Positions 8,267 through 17,611 of a stretch of 59,358 nt of DNA are shown one piece after another. The stretch comes from Aridibacter famidurans (GTDB taxonomy: Bacteria > Acidobacteriota > Blastocatellia > Pyrinomonadales > Pyrinomonadaceae): NCBI GenBank assembly GCA_024103495.1, contig JAGFIQ010000119.1:1-59358 (forward strand). Direction: 5' to 3'. The position numbers and the translations under genes were made by a program. The notes under the pieces are model-generated. The model saw only the letters and a program-made list of their open reading frames with translations, was not told where the DNA came from and did no database searches. The stretch's first letter is position 1; the number at the start of each line of letters is the position of its first letter.

Positions 8267-8755
8267 ATGGAAGGCGTATTCAGGACAATTCCGGCGTTTC
8301 TGGAAGACCGGGACCTACCGGAGCAGGTCCGCGAAGCGATAATCGTGTCGGCGTGGACCAAGGCAGCCGGCGAAACGCTATCCGGACACGCGGTGGCGGT
8401 CGAAATGGAAGAGAAGACTCTGCGGATCGCTGTCCGCGACCAGATCTGGAAGCGGCATCTCGAATCGCTTTCCGGACAGATGATCTTCCGGCTCAACTCG
8501 ATTCTGCGGTCGCCCGCCGTTACTTATCTTGAGTTCTTTGTCGATGAAGACCTCGTGAAAGAAGCGGTGCGTAAGACCGCTTCGAGCAAGATGCCCGATG
8601 CCGAGTTCCGGAAACTCGCCGCCAGGGAAGAAGGCGACGATCTGAAGGGAGCCGCGGAATCAATAGACGATCCGGAACTCAGGGACCTGTTCCTGGGAGC
8701 CGCCGCCAACTGCCTCGCCCGAAAGAGACGCCTTTCGGACGGTCCCGCTCGGTAA
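8267..8755 (+). CDS. DUF721 / DciA-like protein
   Basis: 162 residues. The N-terminal ~100 residues match the DUF721/DciA family: VREAIIVSAWTKAAGETLSGHA, VEMEEKTLRIAVRDQIWKRHLE, and MIFRLNSILRSPAVTYLEFFVD. DciA recruits the replicative helicase DnaB in bacteria lacking DnaC/DnaI. The C-terminal third is acidic and not conserved. It ends 20 bases before gatC, suggesting co-transcription. Whether this copy is the helicase operator cannot be decided from sequence alone. Confidence 0.82.
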   Translation: MEGVFRTIPAFLEDRDLPEQVREAIIVSAWTKAAGETLSGHAVAVEMEEKTLRIAVRDQIWKRHLESLSGQMIFRLNSILRSPAVTYLEFFVDEDLVKEAVRKTASSKMPDAEFRKLAAREEGDDLKGAAESIDDPELRDLFLGAAANCLARKRRLSDGPAR

Positions 8756-8775
8756 CCCCTGCGGACACACTGTTT

Positions 8776-9057
8776 ATGGACGTTAGAGAAGTGGCCAAAC
8801 TGGCCCACCTAAACATTTCGGACAAAGAAGCGGAGATCTACGAGCCGCAGATGAACGAGATCGTGGCGTACGTAGAGCAGCTCAGCGAGCTGGACACGTC
8901 GGACGTAGAGCCCGCGATCGGAGGGCTTACGCCGGAAGGCGAGGCGACCCACGCCGACAGGAACGACACTCCGCGCGCTTCCCTCTCGCAGGAGGAAGCG
9001 CTGGATCAGGCACCCTCGGCGGTCGAAGGCCATTTCCGGGTGCCGAAGGTGCTTTAG
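8776..9057 (+). CDS. gatC: Asp-tRNA(Asn)/Glu-tRNA(Gln) amidotransferase subunit C
   Basis: 93 residues, the usual length. GatC clamps GatA and GatB in the transamidosome that converts Glu-tRNA(Gln) or Asp-tRNA(Asn). Conserved N-terminus (EVAKLAHLNISDKE), then VAYVEQLSELDTSDVEP, and the C-terminal AVEGHFRVPKVL. gatA follows 1.1 kb later after two unrelated genes; gatB is not in the window. Confidence 0.95.
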   Translation: MDVREVAKLAHLNISDKEAEIYEPQMNEIVAYVEQLSELDTSDVEPAIGGLTPEGEATHADRNDTPRASLSQEEALDQAPSAVEGHFRVPKVL

Positions 9058-9071
9058 GGCGGGGAGTTATT

Positions 9072-9497
9072 ATGCGGTCACGCTCAGCAATTCTACTTTT
9101 CTCCGCCCTTGCGTTTGCCGCCTGCAGCGTTCCCAACCTCGAATCCGAATCGTGTACCGAAGCGCGCGGTGAGTTGAAAAAGCTGTATTCGCTGCACTTT
9201 GACCGCGGCCGCGAGGCCGACGAGCAGTATCAGAGGAACATTCGGCAGTTCCTGACCGAAGATCTTGCGCAGAGGATCGACGAGGAAGGCGAGATCGACT
9301 ACCTGACGCAAACCGGAGACTTTCCGAAGGCGTTCCGGATCGGCAAGTGCACCGAGACGGGAAAGGACGCCCTTTCTTTCGGTGTGCTGCTTTTCTGGAA
9401 GGACGCGAACAGGGACGAGCAGAGAGAGATCGAGGCCTCGATGGAAAAGACCGACGGCGGCTGGGCGCTGGAAAAGGTAGAAAGAACTGAAGAGTAA
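9072..9497 (+). CDS. Small exported protein, probable lipoprotein
   Basis: 141 residues. The N-terminus MRSRSAILLFSALAFAAC looks like a lipoprotein signal with Cys18 after Ala-Ala, although Phe at -3 departs from the usual Leu. The mature part is acidic and helical with no family I recognise: a RGELKKLYSLHFDRGREAD segment, a FLTEDLAQRIDEE segment and a terminal beta-rich part ending MEKTDGGWALEKV, which resembles small NTF2-like/DUF3828-type accessory proteins (weak inference). It lies between gatC (14 bases) and the hemolysin III family gene (7 bases), so it is in the same transcript. Confidence 0.7.
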   Translation: MRSRSAILLFSALAFAACSVPNLESESCTEARGELKKLYSLHFDRGREADEQYQRNIRQFLTEDLAQRIDEEGEIDYLTQTGDFPKAFRIGKCTETGKDALSFGVLLFWKDANRDEQREIEASMEKTDGGWALEKVERTEE

Positions 9498-9504
9498 AGG
9501 ATTT

Positions 9505-10155
9505 ATGAAAGACCGCTTGACCTTTTATCACCCGACGGAAGAACTGCTGAACGTGACCTCCCACGGCTTCGGCCTCCTCTTGAGCGTCGCCGCGCTGTTC
9601 GCTTTGATCTATTTCTCTTCGACACGAGGCACAGGCTGGCACATTTTCAGCTTCACGGTCTTCGGCGTAAGCCTGGTCATTCTCTACACCGCATCGACCC
9701 TCTACCATTACGTTCAGGAGCCCGCGCTTCGGTACAAGCTGAACGTGTTCGACCACGCCGCGATCTACGTGCTCATCGCCGGCTCGTACACGCCCTTTAC
9801 GCTTCACGTCCTTGAAGGCAGCCTCGGGCTTGCCCTGCTCGGTACCGTATGGACGGTCGCCCTTGTTGGGATCACGTTCAAGCTGTTCTTCACGGGCAAG
9901 TTCAACAAAGCCTCGACGGTCGCCTACGTCCTTATGGGATGGCTTGCAGTGTTCGCTCTCGAGCCCTTCATCAGGAATTTCGATCCGGCGGGAGTCGTGT
10001 GGGTGTTCGTCGGCGGGTTTGCATACACGATCGGAGCCGTCTTTTACGGCCTCAAGATGATCAGGTTCAACCACGCGATCTTTCACGTGTTTGTTCTAAC
10101 AGGAAGCGTTTGTCACTTCGTCGCGGTGATCTTCTATCTGCTGCCAAACAGATGA
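9505..10155 (+). CDS. Hemolysin III family (PAQR-type) membrane protein
   Basis: 216 residues with seven predicted membrane helices. Family marks: EELLNVTSHGFGLLLS at the N-terminus (His), ASTLYHYVQEPALRYKLNVFDHAAIYVLIAGSYTPF split by the conserved FDH, and NHAIFHVFVLTGSVCHFVAV near the C-terminus; the three His/Asp positions form the presumed zinc site of PAQR/TrhA proteins. In E. coli and Bacillus the relatives affect membrane lipid homeostasis. A real haemolytic role is not implied. Tightly linked to the lipoprotein gene before it. Confidence 0.92.
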   Translation: MKDRLTFYHPTEELLNVTSHGFGLLLSVAALFALIYFSSTRGTGWHIFSFTVFGVSLVILYTASTLYHYVQEPALRYKLNVFDHAAIYVLIAGSYTPFTLHVLEGSLGLALLGTVWTVALVGITFKLFFTGKFNKASTVAYVLMGWLAVFALEPFIRNFDPAGVVWVFVGGFAYTIGAVFYGLKMIRFNHAIFHVFVLTGSVCHFVAVIFYLLPNR

Positions 10156-10200
10156 ACCGCCGGAACTTCCCGTTTCCGGCCCTTATAGCGGTCAATCTCA

Positions 10201-11580
10201 ATGTCTAAATCGATCACAGAGTCTGCTCTCGATGCGGCCAAACGGCTCAATCCCGATCTGAACGCATTTTTGTCGATCCACCGCGACGAAGCGCTCGCCA
10301 GGGTGGATGCCGGAGGCGGGGGCCCGCTAGGGGGATTCCCGATCGCGATCAAGGACAACATCTGCACAAAGGGCAAGCGCACGACCTGCGGCTCCAGGAT
10401 ACTCGGTGATTACGAGCCGCAGTACGACGCAACGGCCGTCGAACGGCTTGAGAACGCCGGCGCGGTGATAGTTGGCAAGACGAACATGGACGAGTTCGCG
10501 ATGGGCTCGTCGAACGAGAATTCGGCGTTCGGTCCGGTCCGTAACCCCTGGGACAGGGAAAGGGTTCCCGGAGGGAGCTCGGGCGGATCGGCCGCCGCGG
10601 TCGCTGCGGGGATCGTCCGCGCCGCTCTGGGTTCGGAGACCGGAGGTTCGGTCCGCCAGCCCGCGTCGTTCTGCGGTGTTGTCGGGCTGAAACCCACGTA
10701 CGGAAGGATCTCGCGATACGGCCTGGTGGCGTTCGCTTCTTCTCTGGATCAGATCGGGGTGTTCGGAAGATCGGCAGGCGACGTCGCTGACGTTCTCGCC
10801 GTCATCGCCGGAAGGGACGAGAACGACTCGACCACGGCGGATGTCGAAGTTCCTGATTACCGTTCGAAACTAGAGGCGCCGATCGAAGGAAAACGCGTAG
10901 GCGTCCCGAGGGCGCTGCTTGGAGAGGGGCTCGACACGGAGGTCCGCACGGCGGTCGAAAGATCGCTCGAAGGGCTGGAATCGCTCGGGGCGGAACTTGT
11001 GGACATCGATCTTCCGAGGCAGAAGTATTCGATCGCCGTCTATTACATCATCGCCACGGCAGAAGCGAGTTCGAATCTGGCCCGTTACGACGGCGTCAGG
11101 TACGGCTTTCGCGCGGAGAACGCCCACGAGCTCCGGGAGATGTATTTCCGGACACGCGAGGAAGGGTTCGGCGCCGAGGTGAAGCGGAGGATAATGCTCG
11201 GGACCTACGTGCTTTCGAGCGGATATTACGACGCGTACTACGCAAAGGCGCAGAAGGTCCGCTCGATGCTGAAGCGCGAATTCTCGGACGCGTTCGGAAA
11301 GTGCGATGTCATCGCAACGCCTACCTGCCCGAGCACGGCGTTCAGGATCGGCGAGAAATCCGACGATCCGCTTGCGATGTATCTGAGCGACATCTACACC
11401 GCCTCGGCAAATCTGGCCGGCATTCCGGGCATTTCAGTCCCCTGCGGACTCTCGGACGAAGGCCTTCCGATCGGCCTGCAACTTCTCGGACCGTACTGGT
11501 CTGAGGATGTCCTTCTCAACCTTGCTTCTGAATTCGAGAAGAACTTCCCGCTCGGAGGCCGGCCGGAGATAAGGGCTTGA
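10201..11580 (+). CDS. gatA: Asp-tRNA(Asn)/Glu-tRNA(Gln) amidotransferase subunit A
   Basis: 459 residues, an amidase-signature enzyme that releases ammonia from glutamine for the transamidosome. The Ser-cisSer-Lys triad is complete: K51 in [14 protein letters not shown]126 in [15 protein letters not shown] and S150 in [16 protein letters not shown], with the family spacing of 75 and 24 residues. [20 protein letters not shown] follows. Separated from gatC by two genes; converges with the GGDEF-EAL gene with only four bases between the ends. Confidence 0.97.
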   Translation: MSKSITESALDAAKRLNPDLNAFLSIHRDEALARVDAGGGGPLGGFPIAIKDNICTKGKRTTCGSRILGDYEPQYDATAVERLENAGAVIVGKTNMDEFAMGSSNENSAFGPVRNPWDRERVPGGSSGGSAAAVAAGIVRAALGSETGGSVRQPASFCGVVGLKPTYGRISRYGLVAFASSLDQIGVFGRSAGDVADVLAVIAGRDENDSTTADVEVPDYRSKLEAPIEGKRVGVPRALLGEGLDTEVRTAVERSLEGLESLGAELVDIDLPRQKYSIAVYYIIATAEASSNLARYDGVRYGFRAENAHELREMYFRTREEGFGAEVKRRIMLGTYVLSSGYYDAYYAKAQKVRSMLKREFSDAFGKCDVIATPTCPSTAFRIGEKSDDPLAMYLSDIYTASANLAGIPGISVPCGLSDEGLPIGLQLLGPYWSEDVLLNLASEFEKNFPLGGRPEIRA

Positions 11581-11584
11581 GGCT

Positions 11585-13825
11585 TTAGTGAAGCAGATTT
11601 GTGCCGTTGTGGAACTCGGCGTAGTTCTCGACTTTAGGAGGCGAGGCGCCTTCCGGCCGAGCTGCCGGATCGAGTCCCTTCCACTTGTTGGCGTCTTTCA
11701 GGATCGCGAGGGCCTGCGCTGCCGGCACAGGCATTGAGAAGAGGTTTCCCTGCCCGTACTCGCATTTCAGGATCTTCAGCTGATGCAGCTGGTGAATGGT
11801 CTCGATTCCTTCCGAAATGATCTTCATCCCAAGCAGTTTCGCCAGGGTGATCACCGTCCGGACGATCTCTCCGTTCTCGCTCCCGAACTCCATCGAACTG
11901 ACGAACGAACGGTCCACTTTGAGGGTATCTACCGGAAAACGGTGCAAATAGCTGAGTGACGAGTAGCCCGTACCGAAATCGTCGATGCTAAGCCTCACGC
12001 CCAAGGCCTTTAGTTCCTTGAGTAATTCGACGGCTTTCTCCGAGTTGTTCATGATCGCGCTTTCAGTGATCTCAAGCTTGAGGCAGCCCGCCTCGATCCC
12101 CGAGTGCTTTATGCATTCCGTAACCCGCTCGACCAGCCCGTCCTCCACGAAGTCCTTCGCCGACAGGTTTACGCTGATGAACACTTTGTCGAGACCTCGG
12201 CATTCCTTTCGCCACTCGCCGAGAGATCGGCAGCCTTCTTCGAGCATCCACGAGGTAAGCGGGACGATCATTCCTGACGACTCACACACGGGAATGAACT
12301 CACCGGGCCCGACCAGCCCGCGGCTCGGATGATTCCATCTGATCAGTGCTTCAAAACCCGCCGTCTCCATCGATTCCAGATCGACGATCGGCTGGAAGAA
12401 AGGCTCGAATTCCCCTCTTTCAAGCGCGCCTCTGAGATCGTTCTCGACCTGAAGCCGGCTCATAGCTGAACGGTACATCGCCTCGTTGTAGACGAGATAC
12501 GGTTTCTCGGCTGACTTGGCCTCTTGTTTCGCGATCTGCGCGCGTCGCAGCGGATCTTCGTGTCCGAGGCTCGAGTTGCAGATGGCAATGCCGATGGTCG
12601 CGGCGGCAAAGAGGATCTTGCCGTCGATCGTGAACGGTCCGGAAAGCTTGCGCTTTGCAAGCTCGGCGAAATGGAGAGCATCGGCCTCGTTGGACACATC
12701 CGAAAGGAGAATCACAAACTCGTCTCCCGAAAGCCGTGCCAGGAAGTCGTCGCCTCTGAGAAGGCCTGTAAGTTTTTCCGAGATGGCGATGAGGAACCTA
12801 TCGGCGACCTCCCGGCCGAGGCTCTCGTTGATCGCCGCGAACCTGTTCAGGTCCAGGTAAACGATCGCGAAGCTGTACGAGCCGGTCTTGCGGACCCGGC
12901 CGGACGCTTTCTCGAGCTCGAGATCCAGGAACCTTCGATTTGGAAGGTCCGTGAGCGAATCGTGATACGCCGCGCGACGGAACTTTGCCTCGCTCTGGCT
13001 CAGTTCTTTCTCAGCTTTCTCAAGACGGGCGATGTGCCTTTCGAGCGTCCGCACGTGTGCCCGCGCTTCTTTCGCTCTTCCCTTCTCTGCGGCTTCCGCC
13101 CGTTCGAGCGAATTGCGGATCTCCTTCGCGTACCGCCGATAAGTAAAGAAGACCACGGCGCCGATAAGCAGCCCCGCAAGAATAAGGAAGAGGTCGCGGC
13201 CGTCGCTCGCGCGTAGCACGAGCCCCGCCCCAAGTGCGCCTATCACATAGAGCGCAAATCCATTCAGGCACCGTTTGAACCAGACATTCCAGATCTTTTC
13301 TACCGAATCGTTGTTCGAATGTACCGCCAGCAGAATGGACCTGATGAGAAACTGCGAAACGACCATCAACGCCATCATTAGAACAATGGAAGCGTCACTG
13401 GCCGAAGCAGCCGATTCGGGAAGGCTTCCGAAGATCGACCTTACGATCATCGCGGTGCCAAAGGTCCCTATCGCGGCGATCGAACCGGCGAGGGAGGCGG
13501 AACGGACGGACATCTCGCCGCTCTTCCGCGAGAATGCGAGCGACGCCGCGACCGCTTCGCCGACGGCGATAAGGGTCGCGATCCCGCTTCCGTACAGCAC
13601 GAACCATAGGAATACAAGGACTTCCGACAGTGTGAAGTAAACTCCACCGCGCGCGAGCCTTATGTGAGTGATAGTGCTCAGGATCAGGCTCGAACCAGCA
13701 ATGAAGAAAAGTCCCGCGCCGAGGTTTTCAGTACGCAACAGGAATGTCGCCGCGACTATACATGATATGCCTGCAGCGATCGTTAGCCAGTAGAATGACT
13801 GACCGGATGACTGACGAGAGTTCAT
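11585..13825 (-). CDS. Membrane-bound GGDEF-EAL cyclic-di-GMP enzyme
   Basis: 746 residues. Six to eight membrane helices fill residues 10-235 (a MASE-like sensor of no recognised type), then a coiled coil (240-290), a GGDEF domain (about 285-450) and an EAL domain (about 470-730). The diguanylate cyclase motif reads RLSGDEF (Ser for the first Gly; such variants can be active) and keeps an RGDD inhibitory I-site five residues upstream. The EAL side looks catalytically complete: EALIRW, SVNLSAKDF, LEITES, DDFGTGYSS, LKVDRSFV, SEGIE and YGQGNLFS. So it may make, break or only bind c-di-GMP; phosphodiesterase activity is the safer prediction. Confidence 0.92.
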   Translation of the reverse strand: MNSRQSSGQSFYWLTIAAGISCIVAATFLLRTENLGAGLFFIAGSSLILSTITHIRLARGGVYFTLSEVLVFLWFVLYGSGIATLIAVGEAVAASLAFSRKSGEMSVRSASLAGSIAAIGTFGTAMIVRSIFGSLPESAASASDASIVLMMALMVVSQFLIRSILLAVHSNNDSVEKIWNVWFKRCLNGFALYVIGALGAGLVLRASDGRDLFLILAGLLIGAVVFFTYRRYAKEIRNSLERAEAAEKGRAKEARAHVRTLERHIARLEKAEKELSQSEAKFRRAAYHDSLTDLPNRRFLDLELEKASGRVRKTGSYSFAIVYLDLNRFAAINESLGREVADRFLIAISEKLTGLLRGDDFLARLSGDEFVILLSDVSNEADALHFAELAKRKLSGPFTIDGKILFAAATIGIAICNSSLGHEDPLRRAQIAKQEAKSAEKPYLVYNEAMYRSAMSRLQVENDLRGALERGEFEPFFQPIVDLESMETAGFEALIRWNHPSRGLVGPGEFIPVCESSGMIVPLTSWMLEEGCRSLGEWRKECRGLDKVFISVNLSAKDFVEDGLVERVTECIKHSGIEAGCLKLEITESAIMNNSEKAVELLKELKALGVRLSIDDFGTGYSSLSYLHRFPVDTLKVDRSFVSSMEFGSENGEIVRTVITLAKLLGMKIISEGIETIHQLHQLKILKCEYGQGNLFSMPVPAAQALAILKDANKWKGLDPAARPEGASPPKVENYAEFHNGTNLLH

Positions 13826-13976
13826 TACCTATGGATCCGCCTTGGGAAGCTATATAGGACTGGGAGTTGGTTCCGGCAAGGAGCTTGGGCGGAGGACCCG
13901 CCCGTCACAAAATAAGAATAACAGGTCTGGCGCAAATATGTCGAGTTTTTTTGATTAAACAGAAATTGCAATAACA

Positions 13977-14005
13977 AAAGGCCGGAGATCGAATCTTCGG
14001 CCTTT
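13977..14005 (-). terminator. Terminator of the prolyl oligopeptidase gene
   Basis: AAAGGCCG (13977-13984) pairs with CGGCCTTT (13998-14005), extended by four further pairs including one G-U. On the minus strand it follows the stop at 14028 and is followed by TTTTGTTAT; it could also act on the plus strand. Confidence 0.85.
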
Positions 14006-14027
14006 CGGTATCATTAGCTCAGGACGC

Positions 14028-16148
14028 CTACTTCGAGATGCCGGTCTGGCTAAGCGCGTAAGCGTAAATAAAGGCCGTTTCCTTAAGCTGGTCGTATCTT
14101 CCGCTGGCGCCCCCGTGGCCACCGCCCATGTTCGTCTTCAGAAGGACCTGCGCGTCGCCGGTCTGCATTTCACGGACCTTGGCGGCGAACTTCGCCCCCT
14201 CCCAGTACGGGACCTGGCTGTCCTGGATCGAGATCATCACGAGCAGGTTCGGGTAGTCCTGCGCTTTGACGTTGTCGTACGGCGAGTACTTGATCATGTA
14301 CTCGAACGCCTCCTTCTCGTTCGGGTTACCCCATTCGATCCATTCCTCGGTCGTCAGAGGCAGCGTGTCGTCCATCATCGTGTTGATGACATCGACGAAC
14401 GGCACCTGCACGATCGCCGCGCGGAACGTTTCCGGAGACATGTTCACGACGCCGCCCATAAGCATCCCGCCGGCGCTGCCGCCCTGGATGACGAGCCTGT
14501 CTGCGGAAGTGTATTTGTTCTCGATCAGCCACTTCGAACAGTCGATGAAGTCGTAGAAGGTGTTCAGCTTCTTGAACATCCTGCCGTCCTGGCGCCACTT
14601 CTCGCCCAACTCGCCGCCGCCGCGTATGTGGGCGATCGCGTAGATCATCCCGCGGTCGAGCAGGCTCAGCCTGGCGGTCGAGAAATAGGGCGTCATCGAG
14701 TACCCGTACGAGCCGTAGGCATAAAGAAGCATAGGCGCTTTGCCGTCCAGCTTCACGCCCTTTTTCTTCACGATCGAGACGGGGACTTTCACGCCGTCGC
14801 GGGCGGTCGCCCAGACACGCTCGGTTTCGTACTTCGAGCTGTCATAGCCTCCGAGGACCTCCTGCTGTTTGAGCAGCGTTCGTTTGCCTGTGTTCAGGTC
14901 GTACTCGAAGGTCGAGTTCGGAGTGATCATCGAGGCGTAATTGAACATTATCGTCCGCGTGTCAAACTCGGCGTTGCCTCCGGCCATTCCCATCGTGTAG
15001 ACGCTTTCCGGAGTTTCGACCCGCTTCGAGCCGCCCTTCTCCATATCGATGACGCGCAGGTATTCAAGCCCGTTCTCGAGTTCGGAGACGACAGCGTGAC
15101 CCTTGAAGAAATCGATGCCTTCGATCATCACTTCCGGGTCGTGCGAGATGAACTCCTTCCAGTTCTTCTCCGAAGGGTCTTTGATCGGCGCTTTCACCAC
15201 GCGGTAGTTCTCGGCGTTCTTGTTAGTTGTGATGTAGAACTCGCCCTTGTAATGATCGACGCTGTATTCGTGGTCTTCTTCGCGGGGGATCAGGAGCTTC
15301 GGCTCCGCTTTCGGATCGTCGGCGGGTACGTAACGGAACTCGTCCATCGTCTTGGCGTTCGAGTCGAGGAATATATACTTCCCGTCCCTCGTTCTTCCGG
15401 CGTAGACGTTGAACAGCACGTCCTTCTCTTCATAGATCATCTCCGTCTCGTTCGAGGCGACGTCGTGCCGCCAGAACTTGTCCGACCGCTTCGAAACCTC
15501 GTCCTCGGTCGTGATGAACAGCGTATTGTTGTCCGACGCCCAGTTGACGCTCGTCACGCGCTCCATTTTGTTCGGAAGCGTCTCGCCGGTCACAAGGTCC
15601 TTCACCTGCAGCACGTACTGCCGATAGCCGGTTGTATCGATGAGATACGCGAGCTTGTTCCCGTCGTCGCTCACCCGGAGGCTGGCGATCGAAAAGAATT
15701 TGTACCCCTCGGCCATCTTGTTCTGATCGAGGAGCGTCTCGGGACTTTTGCCGTCGCGGGTCTTGCTTCGAAGATAGACCGGGTATTGTTTGCCCTCGAT
15801 CGTCTTGGTGAAGTACCAGAAATCGCCGTACTTGTACGGCACGCTCAGGTCGGTCTGCTTGATCCTCCCGAGCATTTCCTCGTAAAGCGAATCGACGAAC
15901 TTCCCGTGCGGCTTCATCACCGCGTCGGTGTACTTGTTCTCCGCCTCGAGATAAGCGATCACCTCGGGCGATTTTTCCTGGTTGCGGTCCCGCATCCAGT
16001 GATAGTTGTCGGTAAGCGTGCGGCCGTGGACGTTGGTGACCTTGGCCTCTTTTCTCGGTACGGGTGGTGTCATAGTGTCCTGGGCATACGCGGCGGCGCC
16101 TGCGAGGATGAACGGCGCCAGGGCGAATGAAACTGCGAGCTTCTTCAT
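14028..16148 (-). CDS. Exported S9 prolyl oligopeptidase / oligopeptidase B
   Basis: 706 residues. Signal peptide 1-22 (cleavage after AAAYA). An N-terminal segment (VTNVHGRTLTDNYHWMRDR) and a seven-bladed propeller (about 80-430) lead into the alpha/beta hydrolase domain. Catalytic serine in VIQGGSAGGMLMGG (about 556), aspartate in MISIQDSQVPYWEG (about 641) and histidine in GGGHGGASGRYDQLKE (about 676). Closest by motif to oligopeptidase B/protease II, which cleaves short peptides after basic residues; the export signal points to periplasmic peptide degradation. Monocistronic: terminator downstream, divergent sigma factor gene upstream. Confidence 0.93.
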   Translation of the reverse strand: MKKLAVSFALAPFILAGAAAYAQDTMTPPVPRKEAKVTNVHGRTLTDNYHWMRDRNQEKSPEVIAYLEAENKYTDAVMKPHGKFVDSLYEEMLGRIKQTDLSVPYKYGDFWYFTKTIEGKQYPVYLRSKTRDGKSPETLLDQNKMAEGYKFFSIASLRVSDDGNKLAYLIDTTGYRQYVLQVKDLVTGETLPNKMERVTSVNWASDNNTLFITTEDEVSKRSDKFWRHDVASNETEMIYEEKDVLFNVYAGRTRDGKYIFLDSNAKTMDEFRYVPADDPKAEPKLLIPREEDHEYSVDHYKGEFYITTNKNAENYRVVKAPIKDPSEKNWKEFISHDPEVMIEGIDFFKGHAVVSELENGLEYLRVIDMEKGGSKRVETPESVYTMGMAGGNAEFDTRTIMFNYASMITPNSTFEYDLNTGKRTLLKQQEVLGGYDSSKYETERVWATARDGVKVPVSIVKKKGVKLDGKAPMLLYAYGSYGYSMTPYFSTARLSLLDRGMIYAIAHIRGGGELGEKWRQDGRMFKKLNTFYDFIDCSKWLIENKYTSADRLVIQGGSAGGMLMGGVVNMSPETFRAAIVQVPFVDVINTMMDDTLPLTTEEWIEWGNPNEKEAFEYMIKYSPYDNVKAQDYPNLLVMISIQDSQVPYWEGAKFAAKVREMQTGDAQVLLKTNMGGGHGGASGRYDQLKETAFIYAYALSQTGISK

Positions 16149-16435
16149 AATGCCTGCTCCTTGTTTGAAATGATCGCTTGATTATTCCGGCAAAGCCTCA
16201 ATTCTATTTCCCGCGCTTCGAGCCCGCAAGCCGAAGCCCGGTCCGTGCAGAGGCTAACAAAACTTTCCGCCGCCGGGATTCGTTATCCACCTGTTCATCA
16301 AAGCCCGAAACGGAACTCCGGGAAAAACCTGTTAACACTTCAGCGGCAAGTTCCGTCCTTGTAACCAGAAAGCGGATAAGGCGATTCGAGCCGGGCCAAA
16401 GACAGGCCCCTCAAGCCACGTTCCGCAAACCGAAA

Positions 16436-17020
16436 ATGTCCGAAAGCGGGATCGCACGACATCTGTATTTCCTCCCGAAGAACGGGACCGGCAGCAAGGC
16501 CTCCGAACAGGAAGCGGATTCCGCCGGCGCGTCGATGGTGATGCGTGTGCTCGAAGGCGAGAAGGGAGCATTTGATGACCTCTACAGGAAATATTCTCCA
16601 ATGGTTCACGGTATCGTTCTGGCTCGCGCGCCGCGCGTTGAAGCTGACGATCTCGTTCAGGAGATATTTCTTACCGTTTTTCGGAAGCTTGACACGCTTA
16701 ACGATCCTTCTGCTGTCGGCGGCTGGATCGCGAGCATCGCGAGGCGTTCGATCGCTGATTCGTACCGCAACGCGACACAGTCGGAAGAGATCCCCGAAGA
16801 ACTGGGGGCCGAGCCGAGGCCTGTGAACGAGGCGTACGAGGTTCTCTCAGCGATACGCGACCTGCCCGAGGCATACAGCGAGACGCTCGTGATGAGGCTG
16901 GTCGAAGGAATGACCGGCCCGGAGATCGCAGAGGTGACGGGGCTTACACACGATTCCGTAAGAGTGAACCTGCACCGGGGCATGAAGATGCTGCGAAAGA
17001 AGCTCGGGATCAGGAGCTGA
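16436..17020 (+). CDS. ECF-type RNA polymerase sigma factor
   Basis: About 194 residues with the start at 16436 (MSESGIARHLY). The frame is open back to 16178, but the extra residues are low-complexity, so the internal ATG is preferred; no clear ribosome-binding site decides it, and ATG 16535 is a second choice. Region 2: GEKGAFDDLYRKYSPMVHGIV, DDLVQEIFLTVFRKL, VGGWIASIARRSIADSYR. Region 4: LPEAYSETLVMRLVEGMTG then PEIAEVTGLTHDSVRVNLHR, a classical HTH. The next gene, three bases later, is its probable anti-sigma factor. Confidence 0.87.
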   Translation: MSESGIARHLYFLPKNGTGSKASEQEADSAGASMVMRVLEGEKGAFDDLYRKYSPMVHGIVLARAPRVEADDLVQEIFLTVFRKLDTLNDPSAVGGWIASIARRSIADSYRNATQSEEIPEELGAEPRPVNEAYEVLSAIRDLPEAYSETLVMRLVEGMTGPEIAEVTGLTHDSVRVNLHRGMKMLRKKLGIRS

Positions 17021-17023
17021 ACA

Positions 17024-17608
17024 ATGAACGAAGATTATCTGTGGAACAGGACCGGGACCGACGCCGGGATCGAAGATCTCGAGCGAAAGCTCGCGCCGTT
17101 CCGTCTGCAAGCGAAGGAGGCCCCGCGGGCGGTTCCCGCCGCCGAGCCGCGTTCACGCCCGCGGTTCGGATTCAGGCTCGCGTTCGCGGGGCTTTCGTTC
17201 GCTTCTGTTCTTGCCGCGGCCTTTATGTTCTTTGCCGTCGGAAACGGGCTGCAGGATCCAAGACCTCTTTCAGTAAGGGTCGAGAGCCCGCCTTCGAAAG
17301 TTTCCGCGGTGGAGATCCCGGACGCGCCTTCTATGTCTTCAACAGAAAAGGCAGTCAGATCCGAAACTCCGGCAAGAACTTTCAGATCGCGTGCTTTGAA
17401 AGCGCCGCTTCCCGAGACGGTACCTACGATAGCTTCCGATCCCGCGCCGCCGGAAGACCATCTCGCGACGCTGACAAAAGAAGAGCGCGAGGCATACGAC
17501 CAGCTTATGCTGGCGCTTTCGGTAACGACGTCAAGTTTGAAACTGGTGCAGGAGAAAGCGGACGGAGACACGTACGCAGAGACTGAAATACCCGCAAGGA
17601 GCAATTAA
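17024..17608 (+). CDS. Single-pass membrane protein, probable anti-sigma factor
   Basis: 194 residues. A cytoplasmic N-terminus (1-50, starting MNEDYLWNRTGTDAGIEDLE) ends in an Arg/Pro segment; one membrane helix covers about 53-72 (FAGLSFASVLAAAFMFFAV); the rest is a periplasmic, Ser/Pro-rich, disordered tail. N-terminal LWNRTG.D..IE.LE..L type sequences are common in acidobacterial anti-sigma/zinc-finger-less partners. Start is three bases after the sigma factor stop. No zinc-binding HxxxCxxC is present, so it is not a ZAS-type anti-sigma. Assignment rests on position and topology. Confidence 0.7.
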   Translation: MNEDYLWNRTGTDAGIEDLERKLAPFRLQAKEAPRAVPAAEPRSRPRFGFRLAFAGLSFASVLAAAFMFFAVGNGLQDPRPLSVRVESPPSKVSAVEIPDAPSMSSTEKAVRSETPARTFRSRALKAPLPETVPTIASDPAPPEDHLATLTKEEREAYDQLMLALSVTTSSLKLVQEKADGDTYAETEIPARSN

Positions 17609-17611
17609 ACG

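Noticed and set aside
14115..16130. A 671-codon open frame on the plus strand opposite the prolyl oligopeptidase
   Set aside because: It is the antisense shadow of a gene with complete catalytic motifs and signal peptide; the amino-acid composition (Arg, His, Val, Asp heavy) is typical of antisense frames in GC-rich DNA.
16178..16435. 86-residue N-terminal extension of the sigma factor
   Set aside because: The segment is low-complexity, lacks a ribosome-binding site and lies in the divergent promoter region; sigma region 2 begins well after ATG 16436.
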